Below, one piece after another: positions 27,729-36,186 of a DNA stretch of 64,000 nt (position 1 is the stretch's first letter; every line of letters starts with the position of its first letter). Under the pieces are notes generated by a model. That model was not told where the DNA came from. It did not search any database and saw only the letters and a list, made by a program, of their open reading frames with translations. This stretch comes from Acidobacteriota bacterium (GTDB taxonomy: Bacteria; Acidobacteriota; Vicinamibacteria; Vicinamibacterales; UBA8438), in assembly GCA_009838525.1 (NCBI GenBank), contig VXRJ01000031.1, forward strand, positions 1 through 64,000, given 5' to 3'. The translations under genes were made by a program, and so were the position numbers.

Positions 27729-28541
27729 TTAGCCGACGGCGGCCTCGAGCCGGTCGAGGAACTCCCGGATACGAGCGGCGTTGGCGCCGAGGTCGCCGAT
27801 GCCGACGCGCGAGATCGACCGGACGTCCACCGTCGTCGCGCCAGGTACGCCGTCGGCGCTGCGCAACCGCACCACCACGTCGTCCCTGAAGCCGAACCAG
27901 AAGGTCGTGGCGGTCGCCTCGATCACTACGTCGCGGTACTGCTCGGAAGCGCGCCGGCTACCCCGGCCGGTGTCGCGTATTTCCTCCGAACCGAAGGGCT
28001 CCGCCGCGACAACCTGCCACCCGAGCTCTCTCGCCACGGCAAGGGCAACGTCGGCCAGATCACCGGGATTCCCGGCGACGATCAGCGGTTGAATATCGGG
28101 GTACGCCGCGCGCTGGGTTGCCGCGAGCGCCGGTCCCCGGTATTCGATCGGATTCGACGCGCTGCCGCGCGCTGCGACGATGGCCTCGAAGCGAGGCGGA
28201 TCTTCCGTGTCGGTGGTGATGTCGTGGATTGCCGGGGCGCCGATGGACAGGACCACCGTTGCGATGGGTATCGCGCTGGCCCCTGCCGCCAGGACCAGTC
28301 CAGCACCGTTTCGCAGATCGAGCTGTTCCAGCCCGCCACGCGCCAGCCTCAACAGGCCAGCGGCCAGCACCCAGAGCAACGGCAGAAGGGCGACCGCCAC
28401 CAGCCCCAACGCCCCGCCGGCCGGCAGTAGTCCCGTCCGATGACCGAGCGGCGCCGCCGCAACGGCCAGCGTACCGGCAAGCAACACGACGTCCCGGGTC
28501 TGCCTGCGCCGCCGCGAGGGCAACGTGGGAATGGAGGGCAA
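27729..28541 (-). CDS. Membrane protein with DUF1499 domain
   Basis: About 270 residues. Three hydrophobic segments occupy roughly residues 17-110 (LLAGTLAVAAAPLG, LVAVALLPLLWVLAAGLL, LVLAAGASAIPIATVVLS). Residues about 115-268 are a DUF1499 domain, recognisable by VIEATATTFWFGFRDDVVVR and the closing VDVRSISRVGIGDLGANAARIREFL. The domain probably faces the periplasm. No enzymatic function is known for the family. The open frame begins at TTG 28541; an internal GTG near residue 19 is an alternative start. It lies downstream of the secreted protein gene at 28560 and may share its transcript. Confidence 0.8.
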   Translation of the reverse strand: MPSIPTLPSRRRRQTRDVVLLAGTLAVAAAPLGHRTGLLPAGGALGLVAVALLPLLWVLAAGLLRLARGGLEQLDLRNGAGLVLAAGASAIPIATVVLSIGAPAIHDITTDTEDPPRFEAIVAARGSASNPIEYRGPALAATQRAAYPDIQPLIVAGNPGDLADVALAVARELGWQVVAAEPFGSEEIRDTGRGSRRASEQYRDVVIEATATTFWFGFRDDVVVRLRSADGVPGATTVDVRSISRVGIGDLGANAARIREFLDRLEAAVG

Positions 28542-28559
28542 TCCTTGCGCGCGCCCCGG

Positions 28560-29441
28560 TCAACGAACGGTAACGGCGATGTCTTCGGTCACCGTCGCGA
28601 GGCCGTCGGACGCCTGGACGCGGAACACATAGTCGCCCGGCGACTCGAACGCTGCGGTCACCGTCGCCTGGTCGGCCCCGGGTTCGCCCTGGACGTCGAG
28701 TGCCACACCGGTCGGCCCCCGCCACTGGGTCCAGATCACCGTGAGCCGGCCCACTTCCGCGCGCGTTGGACGGAGCCGATTCTCCGGTTGAATCTGCGGG
28801 ACATTCACCGGCAGCCGCGGGCCTTCCGGTTCGAACGTCGGCAACACGTTGCTGCCCCCGCGCCTCCGCTCGCGCGGTGGGGGCAGCCCGTCATCGGTCA
28901 CCGTGGCAGTCATGGTGAGCGAGCCGCGGAGGCTGACCGATCGCGGGACATCGACAGCCAGCGTCGGCGCCTGGTTAGCGGCCAATTCCCCGCCGACGAA
29001 TCGGGCAAGAGGATTCGGGTCGATCTCCCACTCGGGCTGGAGCCACCCGACCGCCCGATGGGTCTCGTCGCCGACCGTCACGGTCCAGACGAGCTCCTCC
29101 TCCTCACCAAAATCGGCCGGGACCGTGACGCTGAACACCCGACGATTGACGCGGGGATAGAAGAACGTCGGCTGGCCTCGGTCCGCTTCGCCCGACTCGA
29201 ACCGGTTGTTCGGGCCAATCGGGACGTGCTGTTCGTCGACGTAGTTCCGGTTCAGATAGCCGAAGTGCATCTCGTAGCCGCTGTCGGGGTTGTGAGCCCA
29301 GCCTGCGAAGAAGGGCTGGATCGTCTGTCCCGAATTGAAGAGGTAGTTCTGCGGATCCGCTTGGGCGAGGCCTCGGGGGGAAGACCCCAGAACCAGCGCG
29401 ACCGTGAACAAGGCCCCGACCCACCTGAACTGTTTCGACAT
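28560..29441 (-). CDS. Secreted protein with C-terminal PKD/Ig-like domain
   Basis: 293 residues. The signal peptide spans residues 1-26 (WVGALFTVALVLGSSPRG). The N-terminal half (SGQTIQPFFAGWAHNPDSGY, MHFGYLNRNYVDEQHVPIGP) has a beta-sandwich look and is a recurrent secreted domain without a name I can give. The last 80 residues read like a PKD/cadherin-type repeat (VTAAFESPGDYVFRVQASDG, then TVTEDIAVTV). It lies 27 bp downstream of the cytochrome/monooxygenase-like gene on the same strand, so it probably works with it in the periplasm or on the surface. The substrate is unknown. Confidence 0.7.
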   Translation of the reverse strand: MSKQFRWVGALFTVALVLGSSPRGLAQADPQNYLFNSGQTIQPFFAGWAHNPDSGYEMHFGYLNRNYVDEQHVPIGPNNRFESGEADRGQPTFFYPRVNRRVFSVTVPADFGEEEELVWTVTVGDETHRAVGWLQPEWEIDPNPLARFVGGELAANQAPTLAVDVPRSVSLRGSLTMTATVTDDGLPPPRERRRGGSNVLPTFEPEGPRLPVNVPQIQPENRLRPTRAEVGRLTVIWTQWRGPTGVALDVQGEPGADQATVTAAFESPGDYVFRVQASDGLATVTEDIAVTVR

Positions 29442-29468
29442 GCGTATCCTCGTGAGGCGGCGCCGGCG

Positions 29469-30806
29469 CTAGTCGTTCGTCTTGCTTCGCGCCGCCTCTC
29501 TCTCCGCCAGCTCCGCCTCGTATTCCTCGTCGGTCAGATCGTACCAGCCGATCCAGGCAAATCCCATTTCGTCGATGGTGCGCTGACCGCTGCCAACCCA
29601 GTTGCTGGGATCGAGGTTGGCGCGGTTGGCCGCCGAGTTGTCGTGCCAACTGGTCACATGCAGGATCGTCCCGGCCGGAATGAGCGGCGCCGTATCGTCC
29701 GCGTAGTTGTAGTTCAGGTGCCAGTTGTAGTCGAAACTCGCGCAGTTCACCGTCTCCGCCTTGACCGGTTGGGTCGGGTAGATGAACTCAATGCACTGGT
29801 AGATGCCCAACATATGCATGTGCGGCTGGAACATAGTGATTCGCGCCGCCTTGTTGAACCGCGTATAACCGTCGGACCGTGCTATTTCACCGGCCGGGAT
29901 GTCGAGGACGCCGATGACCTGTCCCTGCGAGCCTCCGAGTTGCTTCGAGTACCGGATGTGTTTCGGTTCCGTCCCCTTCGGAAGGAAATTGATCCCGAGC
30001 TCCATCTGCGCGTCGACCTCTTCACCTATGGAATGGAGGTGGTAGCTCAGTCTCGCTTCAGTGCCGCCCGGCAGGAGGAGACCGGAGTCGGGCGGGTAAA
30101 TCTCCGCCTGCTTCCCGGACGCATACTCGACGAGGAAGATGCCGCCTCCCATTGATTCGCCCTCTTCGTTCTGCTCGACGGCATACGACAGCGCATGGTG
30201 CACGACCTGGCGCGAGAGATCGCCAACCGGCCGAGTCTGGATCGACGTGATGTAGCGATCCTCTTCGAGATCGAAGTCCTCGAACAGGTTTCCGAAGAGG
30301 TCTGGACCCGCCGCCGGGACCGTGTAGTCCGGGAACCGGACGACCAGGTCGGGCTCACCGATCTGCCAGGCGTCCGCTGGCGCGAATTCCGGGGGCGTCG
30401 GCGTGTCGGCCGGGTTGCCCTGCGGCGCCCCGTTGTCGACCCACCTCACGATCGTGGCGATTTGCGCATCAGTGAGCGATGGGTCGTTCTTGAATTTCTG
30501 AATCCCGATATGGCGATCGAGATGCCACGGCGGCATGGCGCGTGTCTCGACCTTGTTCTTGATGGACCGCGCCCACGGTCGCACTTCCTGGTAGCTGATC
30601 AACGACATCGGCGCGATCTCGCCCGGCCGGTGACAATTGACGCACGATTCATACAGAATCGGTGCGACATCGTTCGCAAATGTCGGCTCTTCCGGGTCGG
30701 CGGACTGCGCGACGGCGGCGCCGGGCAACAGCAAGGCCCCCAACAGCAGGACAACAAGCGGCTGAATGAATCTCACAGCGATCCTCCTACGCCTCATTGA
30801 CGGCAC
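29469..30806 (-). CDS. Exported monohaem cytochrome c fused to a copper type II monooxygenase-like fold
   Basis: 445 residues. A signal peptide (about 1-33) is followed by a cytochrome c-type segment with one haem-binding motif, SCVNCHRPGE, and a distal Met candidate in the segment ETRAMPPWHLD. From about residue 150 the sequence resembles the PHM/dopamine-hydroxylase-type copper fold: VVHHALSYAVEQ (His pair), RLSYHLHSIGEE and FQPHMHMLGIYQCIEF. These His/Met clusters fit copper sites. Such proteins are common in Acidobacteriota; the substrate is not known. The likely location is the periplasm. It heads a unit with the secreted protein at 28560. Confidence 0.8.
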   Translation of the reverse strand: MPSMRRRRIAVRFIQPLVVLLLGALLLPGAAVAQSADPEEPTFANDVAPILYESCVNCHRPGEIAPMSLISYQEVRPWARSIKNKVETRAMPPWHLDRHIGIQKFKNDPSLTDAQIATIVRWVDNGAPQGNPADTPTPPEFAPADAWQIGEPDLVVRFPDYTVPAAGPDLFGNLFEDFDLEEDRYITSIQTRPVGDLSRQVVHHALSYAVEQNEEGESMGGGIFLVEYASGKQAEIYPPDSGLLLPGGTEARLSYHLHSIGEEVDAQMELGINFLPKGTEPKHIRYSKQLGGSQGQVIGVLDIPAGEIARSDGYTRFNKAARITMFQPHMHMLGIYQCIEFIYPTQPVKAETVNCASFDYNWHLNYNYADDTAPLIPAGTILHVTSWHDNSAANRANLDPSNWVGSGQRTIDEMGFAWIGWYDLTDEEYEAELAEREAARSKTND

Positions 30807-30939
30807 GTGGCACCCACGATTCCAGATCCTTCGCGTTCAGACGCACACGTCTCGATGACAGTGGACTAGCATACTCTGGAACCCGCCTGATCTCGCAGCG
30901 GACTCGGAGTCTCGGTGAGATATCATTGATTCTAGAAGT

Positions 30940-31016
30940 GCGCCCTTAGCTCAGCTGGATAGAGCGTCTGGCTACGAACCAGGAGGCCGCAGGTTCGAAT
31001 CCTGCAGGGCGCGCCA
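30940..31016 (+). tRNA. tRNA-Arg (anticodon ACG)
   Basis: Acceptor GCGCCCT (30940-30946) pairs with AGGGCGC (31006-31012), followed by G and an encoded CCA. The D arm contains GCTCAGCTGGATAGAGC. The anticodon loop CTACGAA sits in stem CTGG/CCAG, giving ACG. The T arm is GCAGGTTCGAATCCTGC. A34 is expected to be converted to inosine by TadA (5202-5708). Translation across it gives the spurious peptide RPAGFEPAASW. Confidence 0.97.
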
Positions 31017-31040
31017 AACACCCGTTTCTCACCTTCACAA

Positions 31041-31505
31041 CTACCGCTTGCCGAGCCGGCGAGCCCATTCGAGTTCCAGCACGTCGGCGGTGTGCAGGTC
31101 GAAAATGTCGGCGGTGGGAGCCCGCTCTCCGCGGAACTCGGTGTGGCACCGGTAGCAGACAGTGATGTCCTTGAGGCGGCCGTAGACGATGAGATCGAGC
31201 AGCGCGGCGGCGCCCAGCACGCTGTAGGCGATCAGGTCGAGGCCGAACCAGTAGAAACCGGCGCTGATGAGGGCGCCGGTGATGATGACGGCGAGACCCA
31301 GCTTCGGGTCGAAGTCCTTGCGGCGGTAGAAGTCGGAGCCTTCGCAGACGGGGCACCGATCCACCCCAGCCCCCTCGCGGACGGTTTCCGTCACGTTGAG
31401 AGCGATGGCCCGCTCGCATTTGCCGCACTGAATCGCGGTGGGCGCCTCGGCGGCCGCAACCGGAAGGTGGCTCTCGCAGTCGGGACAGACGACCGTGACC
31501 GTCAT
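31041..31505 (-). CDS. Small membrane protein with zinc-ribbon-like Cys pairs
   Basis: 154 residues. An N-terminal region with VVCPDCES and IQCGKCERA, then VDRCPVCEGSDFY, suggests one or two zinc ribbons. Two hydrophobic segments (LAVIITGALISAGFYWFGLD and LIAYSVLGAAALLDLIVYG) follow. A third Cys pair, VCYRCHTEFRG, lies on the other side. The overall plan is a membrane-anchored zinc-binding protein of unknown role. Its ATG overlaps the stop of the upstream membrane gene (ATGA at 31505-31502), so the two are co-translated and probably form one unit. Confidence 0.75.
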   Translation of the reverse strand: MTVTVVCPDCESHLPVAAAEAPTAIQCGKCERAIALNVTETVREGAGVDRCPVCEGSDFYRRKDFDPKLGLAVIITGALISAGFYWFGLDLIAYSVLGAAALLDLIVYGRLKDITVCYRCHTEFRGERAPTADIFDLHTADVLELEWARRLGKR

Positions 31506-32302
31506 AGCGGGACCCGCTGCGACACGAGCAGGTACTTGGCCAGCACCTCACCGACGATGACGGTGAAGAAGTCGACGTAGAGGATGCCGGTGGCCGACTG
31601 CGTCGACTGGATCTTGGCCGTCTCCCAGGTGAGGTACGCCAGCACGAGGGGACCGGCCAGCCCGAACAGCACGCGCTGCCAGAAGAAGACCCCCTCCAGC
31701 GACAGCACGTAGCGATCGAAGCCGGCGCCGGACGGCGCCTGCCACGTGGCGAAGGCGACGGCGACCACGGCTGCTACGACCGCGATTCGCGCAAGCGTGG
31801 ATCCGATGTGGAACTTCACGATTCCCTTCAGCAGCTCCACGTCCATGGACGGCAGCACCAGGTACCAGTGGCCGAGGATCATCGCCGTGCAGCTCCCGCC
31901 CAGCAGCGCTGCGGACGACGCGAAGCTGACCGCCGTGAGCAGGGCCGGCGGTCCCGCCTCCACCGCCGCCCACTCCGCCGCCTGGATGACCATCGCGACG
32001 AGGCCGCCGATCAGTGTGGTCCAGAGCAGCGGCGCCCGAAGGGCCGCCAGGGCGCGCCCGATGCTGGCCCAGTAGACGAGCAGCGCGCCCGTCGCAATCA
32101 CGAGCGCCCACCATCCGGCCGATGCCAGAAACGTCTCCGCCGGCGCCTCCGGCCGGAAGGCGAACGCGATCAGCAGCAGGATCGACGCCAGCCCGGCGTT
32201 GAACCGGAAGAACTGCACCCCGGCCGCCCGCGAGATGAGAAGCAGCGAGGCCGCGATGCCGATGCCGAGGTGGGCGAGAAACAGAAACAGGACCGAAGCC
32301 AT
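31502..32302 (-). CDS. Polytopic membrane protein, function unknown
   Basis: 266 residues with about eight predicted hydrophobic segments spread over the whole length (FLFLAHLGIGIAASLLLISR, LASILLLIAFAF, WWALVIATGALLVYW, LIGGLVAMVIQAAEW and others). Conserved-looking polar residues inside membranes include His149 within MILGHWYLVLP and Glu residues near the end (VGEVLAKYLL). I do not recognise the family; the pattern faintly resembles quinone- or haem-associated membrane subunits, which is a guess. It is coupled to the zinc-ribbon protein downstream and lies next to sodA. Confidence 0.7.
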   Translation of the reverse strand: MASVLFLFLAHLGIGIAASLLLISRAAGVQFFRFNAGLASILLLIAFAFRPEAPAETFLASAGWWALVIATGALLVYWASIGRALAALRAPLLWTTLIGGLVAMVIQAAEWAAVEAGPPALLTAVSFASSAALLGGSCTAMILGHWYLVLPSMDVELLKGIVKFHIGSTLARIAVVAAVVAVAFATWQAPSGAGFDRYVLSLEGVFFWQRVLFGLAGPLVLAYLTWETAKIQSTQSATGILYVDFFTVIVGEVLAKYLLVSQRVPL

Positions 32303-32317
32303 CCCGCCCCCCGGAAG

Positions 32318-32355
32318 CTGGCAGCCCGTGGCGAGACCCGCGTAGCACCGAGAAC
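32318..32355. repeat. Intergenic REP-like repeat, copy 1
   Basis: The unit CTGGCAGCCCGTGGCGAGAC followed by CCGCGTAGCACCGAGAAC lies in the 58-bp gap between sodA and the membrane protein gene. It matches the copy at 41853 over about 38 bases with a few mismatches and shares CTGGCAGCCCGTGG with the copy at 45312. Confidence 0.65.
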
Positions 32356-32360
32356 GGCGC

Positions 32361-32960
<600 letters not shown>

Positions 32961-33041
32961 GACGTTCGTGCTCCTTGACTGTCGTATAGGGTCCGGTGGT
33001 CTCCCGAGCGGGTTCGGTGAGTGGTGACTGAACCGTAGATC

Positions 33042-34172
33042 CTAGTGGATCTCCAGCATCCGGTCGAGCGCCGCCCGGGCCCAGCGGGCCTCCGTGTCGG
33101 GCACCGTGATGCGGTTGTGGACGGCGCCCTCGCGCAGCCCCTCCAACACCCAGAGCAGGTGATTGGGAGAGACCCGGAACATTGTCGAACAGAGGCAGCC
33201 GATCGGGTCGAGGGTGAGTACCGTGCGTTCCGGTGCGAGCTCCGCCGCGAGGCGGTTGACCAGGTGGACCTCGGTCCCGACCGCCCAGATCGACCCGGGC
33301 GGACTCGCCGTGATCGTCCGGATGATCCGTTCCGTCGAACCGCTCTCGTCCGCCGCCTGCACGACGTCCCATGAGCATTCCGGATGAACGATCACGCGCA
33401 CGTCGGGATACCGGCGCCGCACCTGCTCCACCTGGGCGACCGTGAATCGCTCGTGGACCGAGCAGTGTCCCTTCCACAGAATCAGCCGCGCGGCGCGAAG
33501 CGCGTCAGGCTGGACGCCGCCGTTGGGCAGCTCCGGATCCCAGACGACCATCTGATCGAGCGGGACGCCCATAGCGTAGGCCGTGTTGCGTCCGAGGTGC
33601 TGATCCGGCAGGAAGAGGACCTGCCGGCCGTGCGCCCAGGCCCATTCGAGGGTCGGCCGCGCGTTGCCGGAGGTGCAGACGACGCCGCCCCGCTCGCCGC
33701 AGAACGCCTTGATGGCCGCCGCGGAGTTGATGTACGTCACCGGCACGACATCGGTCGCGCCCATCGCGTTGAGCTCTTCCCAGCAGACTTCCACTTCATC
33801 CGCCGCCGCCATGTCGGCCAGCGAGCAGCCAGCCGCCAGGTCGGGAAGCACCACCTGCTGGTTCGGCGCGCTCAGGACATCGGCGCTCTCCGCCATGAAG
33901 TGGACGCCGCAAAAAACGATGTAGTCCGCGTCGTCGCACTTTGCCGCCTGCCCCGCCAAACGGAACGAATCGCCCGTGTAGTCGGCGAACCGGATCACCT
34001 CGTCGCGCTGATAGTGGTGACCCAGGATGAGCAGCCGCGAACCGAGGTCCGCCTTCGCCTGCGCGATGCGCTCCGCCATCTCGTCGTCCGACAGCCCAAG
34101 GTAGCGATCCGGCAGCGGCTGGCGCTCGGCGACCTGCGTCTTCTCGAATTCCGTCAGTAGCGCGACATCCAT
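33042..34172 (-). CDS. nadA: Quinolinate synthase NadA
   Basis: 376 residues. It condenses iminoaspartate with dihydroxyacetone phosphate to quinolinate for NAD synthesis, using a [4Fe-4S] cluster. Seen: LGHHYQRDEVIRFADYTGDS, FCGVHFMAESADVL, DLAAGCSLADM, TYINSAAAIKAF, CTSGNA, FLPDQHLGRNTA, WKGHCSVHERFT, VIVHPEC and IGCLCSTMF. The three cluster cysteines are expected among GCSLAD, VHPECSW and IGCLCSTM. No nadB or nadC is in the window. Before the IS insertion the mqnE terminator lay just upstream, so nadA should have its own promoter in 34173-34225. Confidence 0.95.
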   Translation of the reverse strand: MDVALLTEFEKTQVAERQPLPDRYLGLSDDEMAERIAQAKADLGSRLLILGHHYQRDEVIRFADYTGDSFRLAGQAAKCDDADYIVFCGVHFMAESADVLSAPNQQVVLPDLAAGCSLADMAAADEVEVCWEELNAMGATDVVPVTYINSAAAIKAFCGERGGVVCTSGNARPTLEWAWAHGRQVLFLPDQHLGRNTAYAMGVPLDQMVVWDPELPNGGVQPDALRAARLILWKGHCSVHERFTVAQVEQVRRRYPDVRVIVHPECSWDVVQAADESGSTERIIRTITASPPGSIWAVGTEVHLVNRLAAELAPERTVLTLDPIGCLCSTMFRVSPNHLLWVLEGLREGAVHNRITVPDTEARWARAALDRMLEIH

Positions 34173-34225
34173 CCCCGACTACCCTTTCACGGCCCCGCTT
34201 GTGAAATTTTTCTCAAGCAGCGGAC

Positions 34226-34254
34226 AACAAAAAAGCGCGGACGGCCCGCGCTCA
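34226..34254 (-). terminator. Rho-independent terminator, originally that of mqnE
   Basis: Minus strand: AGCGCGG (34252-34246), a 5-nt loop, CCGCGCT (34240-34234), then TTTTTTGTTG. No gene now ends nearby upstream on this strand. The reconstructed pre-insertion mqnE stop codon (TGA, 34270-34268) is 14 bases away, so it was the mqnE terminator before the IS element separated them. Confidence 0.85.
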
Positions 34255-34287
34255 CAGATTTAGCGTATCACGTCAGCGACAAAAGGG

Positions 34288-34295
34288 GCTCGGCC
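34288..34295. repeat. Target-site duplication, left copy (GCTCGGCC)
   Basis: The 8-bp GCTCGGCC directly precedes the left inverted repeat. An identical GCTCGGCC (36204-36211) directly follows the right inverted repeat. Eight to nine base pairs is the usual duplication size for IS1-family insertions. Confidence 0.93.
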
Positions 34296-34312
34296 GGCAG
34301 TGGTCAGTTTTG
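34296..34312 (+). repeat. Left terminal inverted repeat of the IS
   Basis: GGCAGTGGTCAGTTTTG matches the reverse complement of the right end (GGTAGTGGTCAAGTTTG) at 14 of 17 positions. Confidence 0.88.
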
Positions 34313-34347
34313 CCCCCCGCCGCGGCCCCGGATATGCTCGATCCGAC

Positions 34348-34500
34348 GTGAAGCGCCCGCCACGCGACCCGAACCGCCTCGCCCACGCCCTCCTGCAGGG
34401 TGCGATCCGGCTGTCCGGAGAGCCGCCCCAGGAACCCCCGGCGCCGCCCAAGAAGAAACGCCCCGCCGACCCGCCAGACGACCCCGCCGGTAACGACTAG
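34348..34500 (+). CDS. Small Pro/Lys-rich protein inside the IS element
   Basis: 50 residues from GTG 34348, 52 bp inside the left end. The start KRPPRDPNRLAHALL resembles a widespread family of short basic proteins beginning K-x-R-P-R-D-P-N-Q-L-A-K that I recall from mobile-element surroundings; the similarity is by eye. The second half (PPQEPPAPPKKKRPADPPDD) is disordered. No function is known. It may be an element-borne DNA-binding or accessory protein. Confidence 0.5.
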   Translation: MKRPPRDPNRLAHALLQGAIRLSGEPPQEPPAPPKKKRPADPPDDPAGND

Positions 34501-34700
34501 CTCCACCGCCCGGTTTTTCCTGTTACGATGCGAACGCCACTCGCTGCTGTAATCAGACGTGTCGGCCCGACATCGGGTCGCCGCTGAATAGAACACCCGC
34601 ACCGCGGGGAATCAGGCGGATCCGCACGCACCGACACGTGCAGCATTGAGTGGCATCCGGCCCGGTGACCAATTCCGGTCGCGAGCCGGAGGAGGTCACC

Positions 34701-35111
34701 ATGACGCGCATCGTCCGCATCGTTGCCTACACCGCCGCCGGAGTCGTCGCCATTCCCCTCGCTGGCATCATCGCCATCGTCGCCCTGGCTGCCATCTTCG
34801 GCGGCGAGCCAGCCACACCAGAAGCAACACAGGTAGCGGCAGTGCAGCCGGAACCGCAGCCGGAAGCCGCTCCCACGCTGGCGGATCAGTGGGCGGAAAC
34901 CGTGATCGCCGCGCGACTGGACCAGACCACGATCAACCAGTTCTACGCGCAGATGCCGGCGGAGAGCCAAGTCGCCCCGACCAGCGAGCGCCGTGGCGAA
35001 GATGTTCTTGTGCGATGGACGTTCGCGGACGACAGCTACATCGAAGCCCGGTTCTACCCGGCGGACGGACGCGCGGACATGCTGCTCGACTACGTGGCTG
35101 TCGAGCCTTAG
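34701..35111 (+). CDS. Membrane-anchored passenger protein of the IS element
   Basis: 136 residues. ATG 34701 follows GAGGAGG at an ideal distance. Residues about 8-34 form one hydrophobic segment (AYTAAGVVAIPLAGIIAIVA followed by LAAIFGG), then a Pro/Glu/Ala-rich linker (TPEATQVAAVQPEPQPEAAP), then about 75 soluble residues (TINQFYAQMPAESQ, RGEDVLVRWTFADDSYIEAR, DMLLDYVAVEP). This suggests an N-terminal anchor with the domain outside the membrane. I do not recognise the family. It has no evident role in transposition and is followed by a hairpin (35131-35157). Confidence 0.72.
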   Translation: MTRIVRIVAYTAAGVVAIPLAGIIAIVALAAIFGGEPATPEATQVAAVQPEPQPEAAPTLADQWAETVIAARLDQTTINQFYAQMPAESQVAPTSERRGEDVLVRWTFADDSYIEARFYPADGRADMLLDYVAVEP

Positions 35112-35130
35112 AATCGCCCTCGTACAGGCA

Positions 35131-35157
35131 AACGCCCCGGCATGATGCCGAGGCGTT
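35131..35157 (+). terminator. Hairpin after the passenger gene
   Basis: AACGCC-C-CGGCAT (35131-35143) pairs with ATGCCG-A-GGCGTT (35145-35157) with one internal mismatch. It starts 20 bp after the stop at 35111. No long T-run follows (TTCTAACG), so it may be a weak terminator or an RNA processing site. Confidence 0.55.
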
Positions 35158-35213
35158 CTAACGGGCGGCTTTACGTCGGAGGCAACCCGACGAGCTGCCC
35201 CAGGAGGACAGCT

Positions 35214-35432
35214 GTGTCTAAGCATACGCCCACCACCCCGCGCGACGTCAACCCCGACGGCCGCGTCCGGTTCACATTGACGACGGACCACCACCTCGAG
35301 CGCAGCCACCCGCTCCTGCGACAGCCCGCGCAACCGCCAGATCCGCCGCAACCTCCGAAGATGATCCCGAGGCCCCACCATGAACCGCCTGTCCACCGAC
35401 CGCCGCGGCAGCGTGATCGCCGCTCTCGTTGA
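35214..35432 (+). CDS. Possible small protein overlapping the transposase start
   Basis: 72 residues from GTG 35214, preceded by CAGGAGGACAGCT, a strong and well-spaced ribosome-binding site. The peptide begins SKHTPTTPRDVNPDGRVRFT and becomes Pro/Arg/His-rich. Its last 53 bases overlap the transposase start in another frame, an arrangement that could couple or limit transposase translation, as the upstream InsA frame does in classical IS1. It lacks an obvious HTH. It could also be only a translated leader. Confidence 0.42.
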   Translation: MSKHTPTTPRDVNPDGRVRFTLTTDHHLERSHPLLRQPAQPPDPPQPPKMIPRPHHEPPVHRPPRQRDRRSR

Positions 35433-36183
35433 AGGCAACAGCATCCGCTCCACCGCCCGGTTGACCGGAGTCTCGAAGCCGGCCGTCCTCAAGCTGCTGG
35501 AGGACCTCGGACCGATCTGCTCGAGCTACCAGGACGAAACGCTCCGGAACCTGCGTTGCCGCCGGATCCAGTGCGATGAGCTGTGGCAGTACTGCTACGC
35601 CAAGGCGAAGAACGTCCCCGCGAGCAAGCGCGACACCTTCGGATACGGAGACGTCTGGACGTTCGTAGCGATCGACGCCGACACCAAGCTCGTCCCCGCC
35701 TGGCTGATCGGACCGCGCGACGCCGACACCACCCGTGAATTCATGCTCGACCTCGCCGGCAGACTCCTCGAACCCCCGCAGATCAGCACCGACGCTTTCC
35801 CGCCCTACGCCGAGGCCGTCCGGTTCGCCTTCGGCCGACGCGTCGACTATGCGCAGACCGCCAAGAACGACGGGAAAAGCCACCCCCAGGTGCACAGCGG
35901 CGACCCCGACCACGCCCACATCTCGACCAGCTACATCGAGCGCCAGAACCTCACCATGCGCATGCAGATCCGACGCTACACCCGACGCACCAACGCTTTC
36001 TCGAAGAAGGTCGAGAACCTCGCCCACGCCGTCGCCCTGCACTTCATGCACTACAACTTCGTCCGGATCCACGGCTCCCTGCGCTGCACCCCGGCCATGC
36101 GCGCCGGAGTGAGCCGCCGCCTCTGGACCATCCGCGACGTCGTCACCCTGCTCGAAGAACGCGAAGCCAGGCAGGCCGCCTGA
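35380..36183 (+). CDS. IS1-family transposase (single-frame type)
   Basis: 267 residues in one uninterrupted frame. The N-terminus has a HTH (MNRLSTDRRGSVIAALVEGN, TARLTGVSKPAVLKLLEDLG). The catalytic core has IQCDELWQYCYAKAKNVP (first Asp), GDVWTFVAIDADTKLVPAWL, STDAFPPYAEAV (second Asp), and HISTSYIERQNLTMRMQIRR (Glu in IERQN). The closing HYNFVRIHGSLRCTPAMRAG is typical. This matches the IS1 subgroup that does not need a frameshift between InsA and InsB. The stop lies 20 bp from the right end of the element. All catalytic residues appear present, so it may be active. Confidence 0.93.
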   Translation: MNRLSTDRRGSVIAALVEGNSIRSTARLTGVSKPAVLKLLEDLGPICSSYQDETLRNLRCRRIQCDELWQYCYAKAKNVPASKRDTFGYGDVWTFVAIDADTKLVPAWLIGPRDADTTREFMLDLAGRLLEPPQISTDAFPPYAEAVRFAFGRRVDYAQTAKNDGKSHPQVHSGDPDHAHISTSYIERQNLTMRMQIRRYTRRTNAFSKKVENLAHAVALHFMHYNFVRIHGSLRCTPAMRAGVSRRLWTIRDVVTLLEEREARQAA

Positions 36184-36186
36184 CTT

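Noticed and set aside
30946-31551. Minus-strand frame ending with RPAGFEPAASW
   Set aside because: The end is the reverse translation of tRNA-Arg(ACG); the rest is a shadow of the zinc-ribbon membrane gene.
34260-34300. The stranded terminator as evidence of a lost gene upstream of nadA
   Set aside because: Reconstruction across the IS element shows it belongs to mqnE, so no lost gene is needed.
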